DNA from: Burkholderia pseudomultivorans
GTDB lineage: Bacteria > Pseudomonadota > Gammaproteobacteria > Burkholderiales > Burkholderiaceae
Assembly (NCBI RefSeq): GCF_902499075.1
Contig: NZ_CABVPP010000036.1
Coordinates: forward strand, 1 to 64,000
Reading direction: 5' to 3'
DNA: 64,000 nt
The notes under the pieces were generated by a model. That model did not search any database. It was not told the DNA's origin and saw only the letters and a program-made list of their open reading frames with translations. Made by a program: the position numbers and the translations under genes. This document shows positions 44,246-53,011 of the stretch, piece by piece (position 1 is the stretch's first letter; the number at the start of each line of letters is the position of its first letter).

Positions 44246-45711
44246 TGATGTTTCGCCTGAATGCGTGCGCGGCGCGGCGCACGCAGGTCGCGCTGGCGGC
44301 CGCGCTCGTGTTCGCGGGCTGCTCGCTCGCGCCGCGCTACGAGCGGCCGGTGGCGCCCGTGCCGTCCGCGTATACACCCGTCGACGGCGGCGCGGCGGCC
44401 GCACCGGCGTCGTCCGGCCGATCCGCCGATGCCGCGCTGCTCGACGACTGGCATGCGTACTTCACCGATCCCGCGCTGCGCGCGTGGATCGATGCGGCGC
44501 TCGCGAACAACCGCGACCTGCGGATCGCGGCGGCCCGCCTCGACGAGGCGCGCGCGCTGTACGGCGTGCAGCGCGCCGACCGGATGCCGTCGGTCGACGC
44601 GAATCTCGGCTACGAGCGCACGCGGCAGTACGACCCGGTCGTGCGCGAAAGCGCGGTGAGCGGGCTGTATCGCGCGGGCGTCGGCATCAGCGCATACGAG
44701 CTCGACCTGTTCGGACGCGTGCGGAGCCTGTCCGACGCGGCGCTGGCCGAATATTTCGCGACGGCTGAAGCCCGGCGCACGGTACGGATCGGCGTGATTG
44801 CCGAAGTCGCGGGCGCGTACGTGTCGGAACGCGCGCTCTACGCACAGCTCGCGCTCGCGCAGCGCACGCTCGACGCGCGCGAACGGATCGCGGCGCTTAC
44901 GCAGCGCCGCTATGCGGCCGGCACGAGCGATGCGATCGAACTGCGTTCGGCCGAGATGCTGGTCGCGTCCGCGCGCGCGTCGCAGGCCGCGTTGCAGCGC
45001 GAACATGCACAGTCGGTGCGCGCGCTGCAATTGCTCGCGGGCGATTTCGCGCGCAACGTGCCCGGCGACGCGACGCCGCTCGACGCGCTCGCGATCGCCC
45101 CCGTGGCGCCCGGTGCGCCGAGCGAGCTGCTCGAGCGGCGGCCCGACATCCGGCAGGCCGAGGCGCGGCTCAAGGCTGCGAATGCGCAGATCGGCGCCGC
45201 GCGCGCGGCGTTCTTCCCGCGCATCGCGCTGACGACCGACGTCGGTTCGGTCAGCGATGCGCTCTCGGGCCTGTTCGCGGGCGGCACGAGCATCTGGACG
45301 TTCGCGCCGCGCATCACGCTGCCGCTGTTCGCGGGCGGTCGCAATCGCGCGAACCTCGACGTCGCGACCGCACGCACGCATGTCGCGGTCGCCGAGTACG
45401 AGAAGACCGTGCAGACCGCGTTCCGCGAAGTGGCCGACGCGTTTGCCGCACGCGACTGGATCGATCGCCAGCTCGTCGCGCAGCAGGACGTTTATGCGGC
45501 CGACGGCGCGCGGCTGAAGCTGGCCGAGCGCCGCTACGCGGGCGGCGTCGCGACGTATCTGGAACTGCTCGATGCGCAGCGCAGCACGTACGAATCGGGC
45601 CAGGAGCTGATCCGGCTCAAGCAGCTCAGGCTCGCGAACGCGATCGCGCTGTACCGTGCGCTCGGCGGCGGCTGGACGCCGGTATCGGCACCGGACGCGG
45701 CCGACGCGTGA
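44245..45711 (+). CDS. oprA: RND outer-membrane efflux channel (OprA/OprM-like lipoprotein)
   Basis: A 488-residue outer-membrane factor of the NodT/OprM family. A signal peptide ends with the lipobox L-V-F-A-G-C, then P-R-Y-E-R-P-V-A-P-V-P. Two repeated helical halves (about residues 60-270 and 275-480) form the TolC-like barrel-tunnel; E-R-R-P-D-I-R-Q-A-E at the start of the second half is a family landmark. ATG 44245 overlaps the last base of the pump stop codon, with GGAGGG 6 nt upstream; GTG 44242 and ATG 44248 are alternatives. Completes the tripartite pump. Confidence 0.9.
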   Translation: MMFRLNACAARRTQVALAAALVFAGCSLAPRYERPVAPVPSAYTPVDGGAAAAPASSGRSADAALLDDWHAYFTDPALRAWIDAALANNRDLRIAAARLDEARALYGVQRADRMPSVDANLGYERTRQYDPVVRESAVSGLYRAGVGISAYELDLFGRVRSLSDAALAEYFATAEARRTVRIGVIAEVAGAYVSERALYAQLALAQRTLDARERIAALTQRRYAAGTSDAIELRSAEMLVASARASQAALQREHAQSVRALQLLAGDFARNVPGDATPLDALAIAPVAPGAPSELLERRPDIRQAEARLKAANAQIGAARAAFFPRIALTTDVGSVSDALSGLFAGGTSIWTFAPRITLPLFAGGRNRANLDVATARTHVAVAEYEKTVQTAFREVADAFAARDWIDRQLVAQQDVYAADGARLKLAERRYAGGVATYLELLDAQRSTYESGQELIRLKQLRLANAIALYRALGGGWTPVSAPDAADA

Positions 45712-46495
45712 TGCGAGGATGCGTCGCCGTCGAAGCGGCGAGGGTGCGGGTCGATGCGCCGTCGCTGCTTCGACGCTGCATGACTTCGCGATGCCGCCGG
45801 CGGCATCGTCGTCGCGCATTTTCCACCTGACGGGCAGCGGCAGGGCGGCAGCGCCGCCCTCTATCCGTTTCTTATCCTGCGACCGGCATCGTCGCCATCG
45901 GGAACGCACCGCGTCGCCCGCTTCTTTTCTTCAGTCGATTTCACCGGACGCGATTTTAACGCGCCATTTGACGAATCGATTAATCCGTGTATTGAGCCCA
46001 ATAAGGGCGGCAAAGTGTCGCAGTAAAACGTTTGTATTGATGTCGCAATCGTTTGCGCATTGAATCGGTTTAAAAGAAAAGCGTCCGTTAATTTCCTGTT
46101 GGTTGAATATGCTCGCGCGGTTTTGTTGCGATCGGACAACTTTGGCGGAGTTTGACAGGATTTTGTCTCGTCGCGGAAGGATTCCGTGTCGGGCAATGCT
46201 GGCAAGGCTCGGCGAGCTTCAGGAAGGTGCTCTGCGGAAATCCGCTTAATCTTCAATCGGTTCCGTCAATTCAAAAATGACCGCGGATCAAAATAAAGGG
46301 ATTGCAAACCGTCTGGAAATAGTGGGGTTGAAAGATCGGCAGGCGGACATTGTCATTTGCAATTTAACAATGCTTTACAGAATTCTTTCAACCTTATCTC
46401 GATAATGCGGCCTCGTGTCGGACGGGAGCCCACCACACGCTGCCGTTTGTGTCCGTCACGTCGTCCATCCAATCTGCAATCCTTACGGAAACGCC
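45712..46495. other. long AT-rich intergenic region upstream of the fimbrial operon
   Basis: Almost 790 bp without a convincing gene, the largest such gap in the window. From about 45950 to 46400 the composition is strikingly AT-rich compared with surrounding DNA. It includes TTTAACAATGCTTTACAG near 46364 and GATAAT at 46401-46406, which may be part of the fimbrial promoter. Its composition and position suggest an H-NS-silenced regulatory region or the edge of acquired DNA. No phase-variation inverted repeat was recognised. Confidence 0.45.
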
Positions 46496-47008
46496 ATGAA
46501 AAAAACCCTCCTGACCGCCGTCGCACTCGCCGCCCTGTCCACCTCGGCCTTCGCAGAAGGCACCGGCACGATCAACTTCACGGGCGAGATCGTTGCTGGC
46601 GCATGCGGCATCGACTCGGGTTCGGACAACCAGACCGTGAACCTCGGCAAGGTTCCGACCAACGTGTTCAAGAAGGCCGGCGACAAGTCCACGCCGACGA
46701 AGTTCGACATCAAGCTCACCGACTGCGACACCAGCATTGCGCAGAACGCGTACTTTAAGTTCACGGGCACGTCGAGCGCGGGTGACGAGAAGCTGCTGGC
46801 CACGATCGGCTCGGCCACCAACGTCGGCATCCGCCTGCAGGCCGCTTCGGGCGAATACCTCGACAACGGCGTCGAGCAGAAGGCGCCGACCGTGCTGCAG
46901 AACGGCACGAACGTCGCCCGTTTCGCCGCGATGTACGAAGCGACCGCAGCCGGCGTGACGCCGGGTACGGCCGACGGCGTCGCGAACTTCACGGTTCGCT
47001 ACCAGTAA
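46496..47008 (+). CDS. major fimbrial subunit (type 1 pilin family)
   Basis: A 170-residue pilin. Signal peptide M-K-K-T-L-L-T-A-V-A-L-A-A-L-S-T-S-A-F-A is cleaved before E-G-T-G-T-I-N-F-T-G-E-I. The two cysteines (G-A-C-G-I and L-T-D-C-D-T) form the conserved disulfide; the alternating N-terminal strand and the penultimate aromatic-ending F-T-V-R-Y-Q provide donor-strand exchange features. It is first in the subunit-usher-chaperone-tip order, and it has the high lysine content and optimised codons of an abundant protein. ATG 46496 is the family start. Encodes the fibre of a chaperone-usher adhesive pilus. Confidence 0.93.
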   Translation: MKKTLLTAVALAALSTSAFAEGTGTINFTGEIVAGACGIDSGSDNQTVNLGKVPTNVFKKAGDKSTPTKFDIKLTDCDTSIAQNAYFKFTGTSSAGDEKLLATIGSATNVGIRLQAASGEYLDNGVEQKAPTVLQNGTNVARFAAMYEATAAGVTPGTADGVANFTVRYQ

Positions 47009-47096
47009 GCGTCCCGGCGGGAGGCGGGGTGTGCGCACCCTGTCTCCCGCGTTTTCCCTCCTGTTTTCCTTCTCCCCGGACTTTCGGTAGCACCGC

Positions 47097-49583
47097 GTGC
47101 GAATCAGACATTCCTTCCTTTGCGTCTCCGTGCTGGTGGTCGGCAGCCAGAGCCATGCGACGGAATTCAATTCGTCGTTTCTCAGCATCGACGGGGCGAG
47201 CAACGTCGACCTGTCGCAGTTCTCGCAGGCCGATTTCACGCTGCCGGGCGAGTACATGCTCGACGTGCAGGTCAACGACCTGTTCTACGGGCTGCAGTCG
47301 ATCGAGTTCGTCGCACTCGATGCATCCGGCGCCGGCAAGCCGTGCCTGCGGCCTGAACTGGTCGCGCAGTTCGGCCTGAAGCCGTCGCTGATGAAAGGCC
47401 TGCCGCGTTTCCAGGGCGGCCGCTGTGTCGATCTCGGCGCGATCGAGGGCGCGACCGTGCGCTACCTGAAGGGCGACGGACGGCTCAAGATCACGATTCC
47501 GCAGGCCGCGCTCGAGTTCACCGACTCGACCTACCTGCCGCCGGATCGCTGGTCCGAAGGGATTCCGGGCGCGATGCTCGACTATCGCGTGATCGCGAAC
47601 ACCAACCGCAACTTCGGCGCGGCCGGCGGACAGACGAATTCGGTCCAGGCCTACGGGACGGTCGGCGCGAACTGGGACGCGTGGCGTTTTCGCGGCGACT
47701 ACCAGGCGCAGTCGAACGTCGGCAACACGGTGTACGCGGATCGCACGTTCCGCTTCAGCCGGCTTTATGCGTTCCGCGCGCTGCCGTCGATCCAGTCGAC
47801 CGTGACGTTCGGCGACGACTATCTCAGCTCCGACATCTTCGACACGTTCGCGCTGACGGGCGCGTCGCTGCGCAGCGACGACCGCATGCTGCCGCCTTCG
47901 CTGCGCGGCTATGCGCCGCTGATCTCGGGCGTCGCGCGCACCAACGCGACTGTGACCGTGTCGCAGGCGGGCCGCGTGCTGTACGTAACGCGCGTGTCGC
48001 CGGGCGCGTTCGCGCTGCAGAACATCAACACGAGCGTGCAGGGCACGCTCGACGTCGCGGTCGAGGAAGAGGACGGCAGCGTGCAGCGTTTCCAGGTGAC
48101 GACCGCGGCCGTGCCGTTCCTCGCGCGCACCGGGCAGCTCCGCTACAAGGCCGCGGTCGGCAAGCCGCGCCTGTTCGGCGGCGCGGGCATCACGCCGTTC
48201 TTCGGTTTCGGCGAGGCCGCCTACGGGCTGCCGTTCGACGTCACCGTGTATGGCGGCTTCATTGCCGCGTCGGGCTATACGTCGATCGCGCTCGGCGTCG
48301 GCCGCGACTTCGGCACGTTCGGCGCGCTGTCGGCCGACGTTACGCATGCGCGTGCGCGCCTGTGGTGGAACGGCGCGACGCGCAACGGCAACTCGTATCG
48401 CGTCAACTATTCGAAGCACTTCGACGGGCTCGACGCCGACGTGCGCTTCTTCGGCTATCGCTTCTCCGAGCGCGAATACACGAACTTCGCGCAGTTCTCG
48501 GGCGACCCGACCGCGTACGGCCTCGCGAACAGCAAGCAGCGCTATTCGGCGACGCTGTCGAAGCGCTTCGGCGACACGTCGACCTATTTCTCGTACGACC
48601 AGACGACCTACTGGCAGCGCACGTCCGAGCAGCGCATCGGCCTGACGCTGACGCGCGCGTTCTCGATCGGCGCGCTGCGCAACCTGAACGTCAGCATGTC
48701 GGCGTTTCGCACGCAGAGCGCGGGCGCGAGCGGCAACCAGTTTTCGGTTACCGCGACGCTGCCGATCGGCGGCCGCCACATCGTCTCGTCGAACCTGACG
48801 ACGGGCAACGGCAGCACCAGCGTCAACGCGGGCTACCTGTACGACGACGCGGACGGCCGCAGCTACCAGGTCAACGCGGGCGCGACCGACGGGCGCGCGT
48901 CGGCGAACGCGAGCTTCCGCCAGCGCACCTCCGCGTACCAGCTCACCGCACAGGCGTCGACGGTCGCGAACGCGTACGCGGCTGCGTCGCTCGAAGTCGA
49001 CGGCTCGTTCGTCGCGACGCAGTACGGCGTCGCCGCGCATGCGAACGGCAACGCGGGCGATACGCGCCTGCTGGTATCGACCGACGGCGTGCCCGCCGTG
49101 CCGCTGTCCGGCACGCTCGCGCATACCGACTCGCGCGGCTATGCGGTGCTCGACGGCATCTCGCCGTACAACGTGTACGACGCGGCCGTCAACGTCGAGA
49201 AACTGCCGCTCGAAGTGCAGGTGTCGAACCCGATCCAGCGCATGGTGCTGACCGACGGCGCGATCGGCTTCGTCAAATTCTCCGCCGCGCGCGGCAGCAA
49301 CCTGTACCTGACGCTGACCGACCCGGCCGGCAAGCCGCTGCCGTTCGGCGCATCGGTGCAGGACGCGGCGAACGGCAAGGAACTCGGCATCGTCGGCGAG
49401 GGCGGCGCCGCCTACCTCACGCAGGTGCAGCCGAAGTCGTCGCTCGCGGTGCGCGCGGGCGAGCGCACGCTCTGCACGATCGGCGTGCTGCCGAACCAGC
49501 TTCAACTTGAAGGCACGCCGATCCCGGTGACGTGCCAGACGCCCGGCGAGTCGCATGCAGCGGCCGCGCGGGACGAACGATGA
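47097..49583 (+). CDS. fimbrial outer-membrane usher (FimD/PapC family)
   Basis: An 828-residue usher. The signal peptide (about 22 residues, ending S-Q-S-H-A) is followed by the N-terminal chaperone-binding domain F-N-S-S-F-L-S, then the 24-strand beta-barrel with its plug, and two C-terminal domains with G-A-S-V-Q-D near the end. It forms the pore through which chaperone-subunit complexes are assembled. The start codon is GTG at 47097, with no ATG giving a full signal peptide. Its stop overlaps the chaperone start (ATGA). Length is at the normal family value. Confidence 0.92.
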   Translation: MRIRHSFLCVSVLVVGSQSHATEFNSSFLSIDGASNVDLSQFSQADFTLPGEYMLDVQVNDLFYGLQSIEFVALDASGAGKPCLRPELVAQFGLKPSLMKGLPRFQGGRCVDLGAIEGATVRYLKGDGRLKITIPQAALEFTDSTYLPPDRWSEGIPGAMLDYRVIANTNRNFGAAGGQTNSVQAYGTVGANWDAWRFRGDYQAQSNVGNTVYADRTFRFSRLYAFRALPSIQSTVTFGDDYLSSDIFDTFALTGASLRSDDRMLPPSLRGYAPLISGVARTNATVTVSQAGRVLYVTRVSPGAFALQNINTSVQGTLDVAVEEEDGSVQRFQVTTAAVPFLARTGQLRYKAAVGKPRLFGGAGITPFFGFGEAAYGLPFDVTVYGGFIAASGYTSIALGVGRDFGTFGALSADVTHARARLWWNGATRNGNSYRVNYSKHFDGLDADVRFFGYRFSEREYTNFAQFSGDPTAYGLANSKQRYSATLSKRFGDTSTYFSYDQTTYWQRTSEQRIGLTLTRAFSIGALRNLNVSMSAFRTQSAGASGNQFSVTATLPIGGRHIVSSNLTTGNGSTSVNAGYLYDDADGRSYQVNAGATDGRASANASFRQRTSAYQLTAQASTVANAYAAASLEVDGSFVATQYGVAAHANGNAGDTRLLVSTDGVPAVPLSGTLAHTDSRGYAVLDGISPYNVYDAAVNVEKLPLEVQVSNPIQRMVLTDGAIGFVKFSAARGSNLYLTLTDPAGKPLPFGASVQDAANGKELGIVGEGGAAYLTQVQPKSSLAVRAGERTLCTIGVLPNQLQLEGTPIPVTCQTPGESHAAAARDER

Positions 49584-50347
49584 TTTCCACGGATCTTGCG
49601 ATGAACCCTTCCTACTCCGTTTCTTTCCTGCGGCGCGCCTCGTGCGTGCTCGCCACCGCCGGCGCGCTGCTGGCCGGCGCCGCGCAGGCGGCGATCGTGC
49701 CGGACCGCACGCGCGTGATCTTCAACGAGGGCGAGCAGGCCGCGATCGTCACGATCACCAACAAGAGCACGACCTATCCGTATCTGGTGCAGTCATGGCT
49801 CGAGGATGCGAACGGCAACAAGATCACGTCGCCGCTGATGGTCGTGCCGCCGCTGCAGCGCGTCGAGGCCAACGAGCGCAACGTGCTGCGCATCGCGAAG
49901 CTGCCCGGCACCGCGCTGCCGGCCGATCGCGAATCGGTGTTCTACCTGAACATCCGCGAAGTGCCGCCGAAGACCGACACGCCGAACGCGCTGCAGATCG
50001 CGCTGCATACGCAGATGAAGCTGTTCTACCGGCCGAAGGCCGTGCAGCCGGCGCGCGACGAGGACTGGACGCTGCCGATGACGCTGCGCGTCGACGCGGC
50101 CGCGCACAGGCTGGTGTTCGACAACCCGACGCCGTACCACGTGACGGTCGTCGACGTCAGCGCGGGCGCGCAGAAGACGCCGGTGCCGATGGAGCCGGTG
50201 ATGGTGAGCCCGATGGCCACGGCCGAGGTGCCGTTCAAGGCCGCGGCGCCGTCGACGCTGTTCGTCACGCATATCGACGATTACGGCGGCCAGGTGGCGG
50301 TCGAGTATGCGTGCGATGCGGGCGCCTGCAAGAGCGTGAAGAAATGA
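49580..50347 (+). CDS. periplasmic fimbrial chaperone (PapD/FimC family)
   Basis: A 255-residue chaperone. After the signal peptide (ending A-G-A-A-Q-A) the first immunoglobulin-like domain has T-R-V-I-F-N-E-G-E, with the conserved basic residue, and the family block V-P-P-L-Q-R-V-E-A-N-E-R-N-V-L-R-I near residues 100-116; Y-L-N-I-R-E-V-P-P follows. A second domain completes the boomerang. It holds pilus subunits by donor-strand complementation and hands them to the usher. ATG 49580 overlaps the usher stop by 4 bp; ATG 49601 is an alternative with a more usual signal length. Confidence 0.92.
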   Translation: MISTDLAMNPSYSVSFLRRASCVLATAGALLAGAAQAAIVPDRTRVIFNEGEQAAIVTITNKSTTYPYLVQSWLEDANGNKITSPLMVVPPLQRVEANERNVLRIAKLPGTALPADRESVFYLNIREVPPKTDTPNALQIALHTQMKLFYRPKAVQPARDEDWTLPMTLRVDAAAHRLVFDNPTPYHVTVVDVSAGAQKTPVPMEPVMVSPMATAEVPFKAAAPSTLFVTHIDDYGGQVAVEYACDAGACKSVKK

Positions 50348-51375
50348 GCGGCGTCCGCTTCAACCCGGGCGCGATCCGCATGCCGGCGTGGCTCGGCTGG
50401 TGCGCATTCGTATGCTGCCTGATGCTCGCGCAGCCGGCCTGGGCCGTACGCTGTGTCGCGAACGGCGGCGGCACGATGTTGACCGAGTCGATCGGCAACG
50501 TGGCGTCGTATCCGACCGATGCGCCGGACGGCTACGTGATCTGGGTGTCGCCGCCGCGCACGACGACCGGATACTGCTACAAGGATCTCGGCGGCGACAT
50601 GAAGACGTTCGGCGAATGGATCTACTTCTATGCGAACCCCGAGCAGCAGAACCCGGCCGCATGGGGGCTCGAGATCGGCATTCGCTACCTCGGGCAGGAC
50701 TACTTCGGCCGCAGCAGCCAGCCGGGCGACGGCGTGCAGACGAAGACCTACGTCGAGCCGTGCACGCTGAGCGATGCCGCCGTCAAGGCGGGACGATGCG
50801 AGAAGTTTCCGCTGAGCATCACCTACCAGGTCGTGGTGCGCAAGCGCGGCAACTGGGTGCGGCCGCCGTCGGACATCTATGCGGTGTTCCAGTTCGACGG
50901 CAAGGGCGGCCTGAACTACATCAACCCGAGTTTTCGCTACAAGTTGAGCGGCCTGCAGAATCTCAAGCCGACGCCGTGCATCGTCGACGTGAAGGTCACG
51001 CCCGAGCCGGGCGTCGTGAAGTTCGGCCAGATCCAGGCGACGGGCAACGGCTTTTCGCCGGCGGTGCCGCGCAAGCCGTTCAGCGTCGCGCTGACCAAGC
51101 AGTGCAACGTGGCGGTGCGCGTGGACGGCTACTTCGAAACCTCGCAGACCGTACGCAACGGGTTGCTCGTGCCGGAAGCCAACAGCAATTTCGGGATCGG
51201 CATCGAAGACCGCAACGGCAAGACGATTCCGTTCAACGAGCAGTTCGTGCTCGCGCAGATGCCGGGCAACGTGAACTATCAGAGCGTGACGCTCGATGCG
51301 GTGCTGAAGTCGTTCGGAGCACCGAAGATCGGCCCGTTCAACGGCACCGCGACGATCCGCCTGTTCATCTACTGA
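50344..51375 (+). CDS. fimbrial tip adhesin, two-domain
   Basis: A 343-residue secreted protein with a signal peptide ending A-Q-P-A-W-A. It has two parts: an N-terminal Cys/Trp/Tyr-rich domain (about residues 40-205) suited to receptor binding, and a C-terminal pilin domain (from P-C-I-V-D-V-K-V near 215 to the terminal T-I-R-L-F-I-Y) with one conserved disulfide. This is the architecture of FimH-like adhesins. The lectin domain is not recognisably similar to a known receptor class, so the target is unknown. It overlaps the chaperone gene by 4 bp and is last in the operon. Confidence 0.85.
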   Translation: MSGVRFNPGAIRMPAWLGWCAFVCCLMLAQPAWAVRCVANGGGTMLTESIGNVASYPTDAPDGYVIWVSPPRTTTGYCYKDLGGDMKTFGEWIYFYANPEQQNPAAWGLEIGIRYLGQDYFGRSSQPGDGVQTKTYVEPCTLSDAAVKAGRCEKFPLSITYQVVVRKRGNWVRPPSDIYAVFQFDGKGGLNYINPSFRYKLSGLQNLKPTPCIVDVKVTPEPGVVKFGQIQATGNGFSPAVPRKPFSVALTKQCNVAVRVDGYFETSQTVRNGLLVPEANSNFGIGIEDRNGKTIPFNEQFVLAQMPGNVNYQSVTLDAVLKSFGAPKIGPFNGTATIRLFIY

Positions 51376-51411
51376 CGCGCGTGCGGCTTCTCGCCGCGCG
51401 CGGACACAAAA

Positions 51412-51433
51412 AAGCGCCGGCATGCCGGCGCTT
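51412..51433. terminator. bidirectional terminator after the fimbrial operon
   Basis: AAGCGCCGGC and GCCGGCGCTT form perfect 10-bp arms around AT. On the minus strand the stem continues into a run of T, so it ends the transcript of the small His-rich protein gene; on the plus strand it lies 37 bp after the adhesin stop and should also end the fimbrial transcript. Confidence 0.75.
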
Positions 51434-51452
51434 CGCGTTTGCTGCGGGACGC

Positions 51453-51590
51453 TTACCGCACCCAGCGGCACATCTTGTGATGATGGTGGTCGAAGTGGCA
51501 TACGCGATGCGGATGCGCTTCGGCGATGGCCGGCACCAGCACGGCGGCGGCGACGGCAGCGGCGGTCAGGGTTTTCAGTAGCGTTTTCAT
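51453..51590 (-). CDS. tiny exported His-rich protein (HHHH-motif type)
   Basis: A 45-codon gene, too short for usual ORF searches. It encodes a clear signal peptide of about 25 residues (M-K-T-L-L-K-T-L-T then an Ala/Val-rich core ending I-A-E-A) and a mature part of about 20 residues, H-P-H-R-V-C-H-F-D-H-H-H-H-K-M-C-R-W-V-R, with seven His and two Cys. It resembles small Burkholderia proteins noted for an HHHH motif. The composition suggests metal binding in the periplasm. A terminator lies 20 bp after it. Located between fimbrial and siderophore loci, which makes a metal-related role attractive but unproven. Confidence 0.6.
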   Translation of the reverse strand: MKTLLKTLTAAAVAAAVLVPAIAEAHPHRVCHFDHHHHKMCRWVR

Positions 51591-51639
51591 GTTGAGGTCC
51601 TGTCGTTGAGGATCGAGTCACACGGGAAGGGGAAGGGCG

Positions 51640-51867
51640 TTACCACTGCGGGCGTTGATCGTCGCGATGATCGTCTCGACGGTCGTCATGTCCACCGGGA
51701 TGCTGCGCTTCCCAATCGCGGCGCTCCCAGTAGCGATGTCCGTCCCAATAACGATCGCCATGCCAGCCGATCGTGACTTCCGCCGGAGCGGGGTAGGCGA
51801 CGCATCCGGTCAACATAACGCTCGACAATGCACCCGCCATGACAGCCGATAACACGATGGTCTTCAT
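51640..51867 (-). CDS. small aromatic-rich lipoprotein
   Basis: A 75-residue predicted lipoprotein. The signal M-K-T-I-V-L-S-A-V-M-A-G-A-L-S-S-V-M ends in the lipobox L-T-G-C, so the mature protein begins at Cys22. The mature part has G-W-H-G-D-R-Y-W-D-G-H-R-Y-W-E-R-R-D-W-E, rich in Trp, Tyr and charged residues, and a tail of Asp/Arg/His. Similar short Trp-rich outer-membrane lipoproteins are common in Burkholderia, with no known function. AAGGGAG lies 5 nt before the ATG at 51867. A longer open frame extends upstream but lacks coding features. Confidence 0.65.
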   Translation of the reverse strand: MKTIVLSAVMAGALSSVMLTGCVAYPAPAEVTIGWHGDRYWDGHRYWERRDWEAQHPGGHDDRRDDHRDDQRPQW

Positions 51868-52197
51868 GTTGTTCTCCCTTGGAAACGGCAATTCGATCGT
51901 ACGAGCCCCACAAATTTCACGTGGTAATAAGTTGCTACGGCAAATGACAAGCGCGCCGTTTTTGTCAGGTCGATGAAAGGTCGTCGCTGCGGGCCGCGCA
52001 CGCCGCTCGCCCGGCAATCCGGCGCCTTGCCGTGCCGGCCGGCCGTTCCGCCTCCGGCATCCCGCGCCGGCCGCAGCTTTCATCTCGAAAGCCTATTGCG
52101 GGCCTGAATTCTTGCGTCCGGTCCGTCTGTTCCAGCAACGATCCCGCTCATTATTCAGACAAATCCCGGCTATCGGCATGGATATCTAGTAATCAGA
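51868..52197. other. intergenic region before the orbS promoter
   Basis: About 330 bp between the small lipoprotein gene and the orbS promoter. Besides the lipoprotein ribosome site near 51870 I see no gene, RNA or strong inverted repeat. The right end becomes AT-rich toward the orbS promoter, with ATTATTCAGACAAAT near 52150. Confidence 0.4.
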
Positions 52198-52226
52198 TTG
52201 AGAATGATTTGCGTTTACGTTAAATT
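52198..52226 (+). promoter_or_regulatory. Fur-controlled promoter of orbS
   Basis: TTGAGA at 52198-52203 and TAAATT at 52221-52226 are 17 bp apart, a plausible sigma70 promoter. TGAGAATGATTTGCG at 52199-52213 matches the 7-1-7 Fur consensus at about 10 of 14 positions and covers the -35 and spacer, so Fur with iron would block transcription. The orbS ATG is at 52258 with GGAG at 52247. Confidence 0.75.
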
Positions 52227-52257
52227 TTGCCATCTCGAAATTTGACGGAGCAGATCG

Positions 52258-52926
52258 ATGGCTATGGCGGACGTGCTCGAACGACCGGTCGCGGCGACGG
52301 CCAACCCGTTCCTCGGCAGTTATCCGGACCTGCCGCCGCGCCCGGCGCCGCGTGCGCGCAAGGCTGCCGAGCCGCGCGCGCAGGGCGCGCTGCTCGACGT
52401 GCTGATCGCGCATCGCGCGATGCTCGTCAATGTCGCGCGCGGCTTCGTCGGCTGTGCAAGCCGGGCCGAGGACGTCGTGCACGACGTCTTCATCAAGCTC
52501 GTCGAGTTTCCGAACCAGGACGCGGTGCGCCAGCCGGTCGCGTACGTGACGCGCATGGTGCGCAACGCGTCGATCGATGCATGCCGTCGGCAGAACCTCG
52601 AAAACGTCTACCACACGGAAGAGGACGACGGCTTCGACGTGCCGTCGCCCGAGCCGACGCCGGAGGCCGCGCTGCTGACGCGCGACACGCTGCGGCGCGT
52701 GTGGGCCGCGCTCGACGACCTGCCGGCGCGCAGCCGCGCGGCGTTCGAGATGGTGCGGCTGCGCGAGGAGACGCTGCAGACCGCGGCGCGCGCGCTGAAC
52801 GTGTCGCAGACGCTCGTGCATTTCATGGTGCGCGACGCGGAGCGCCACTGCGCGGAATGCCTCGACGCCTGCCATCGCGGTGTCGCGTGTCCGGTGTTCC
52901 TCGGCGGCCGCGCGCGGCGGCGGTAA
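52258..52926 (+). CDS. orbS: OrbS, ECF sigma factor for ornibactin genes
   Basis: A 222-residue iron-starvation sigma factor. Region 2 contains [13 protein letters not shown] (about residues 70-82) and the C-terminal half has the region 4 helix-turn-helix ([17 protein letters not shown] near 170-186); an unusual N-terminal extension of about 45 residues and a Cys-rich tail (C-A-E-C-L-D-A-C, then C) are seen. In Burkholderia OrbS directs transcription of ornibactin genes. It is transcribed from a Fur-controlled promoter and has no anti-sigma factor beside it. Its stop codon is also part of the orbH promoter -35. Confidence 0.93.
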   Translation: MAMADVLERPVAATANPFLGSYPDLPPRPAPRARKAAEPRAQGALLDVLIAHRAMLVNVARGFVGCASRAEDVVHDVFIKLVEFPNQDAVRQPVAYVTRMVRNASIDACRRQNLENVYHTEEDDGFDVPSPEPTPEAALLTRDTLRRVWAALDDLPARSRAAFEMVRLREETLQTAARALNVSQTLVHFMVRDAERHCAECLDACHRGVACPVFLGGRARRR

Positions 52927-52948
52927 AAATTCGCGCCGGCCAATCGTC
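52924..52948 (+). promoter_or_regulatory. OrbS-dependent promoter of orbH
   Basis: TAAAAAT begins at 52924 and CGTC is at 52945-52948, so the -10-like CGTC begins 21 nt after the first T. The same spacing is found upstream of orbE and orbI. The -35 element overlaps the TAA stop codon of orbS, allowing orbH transcription to start about 60 bp before its ATG. Confidence 0.75.
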
Positions 52949-53011
52949 TTTCAGGCAGGAGCGGTCGAATCGCCGCTTCGCCTCCTTCAACCGTTTCCCG
53001 CTTTTTCGATC

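Noticed and set aside
39812-44404. Very long open frame antisense to the RND pump operon
   Set aside because: Arg/His/Glu-rich translation typical of the antisense frame of a GC-rich gene; the plus-strand genes have full family similarity.
45861-46256. 131-residue minus-strand frame in the AT-rich gap before the fimbrial operon
   Set aside because: No recognisable domain, no good ribosome site and overlaps a composition boundary; the AT-rich DNA simply has few stops in that frame.
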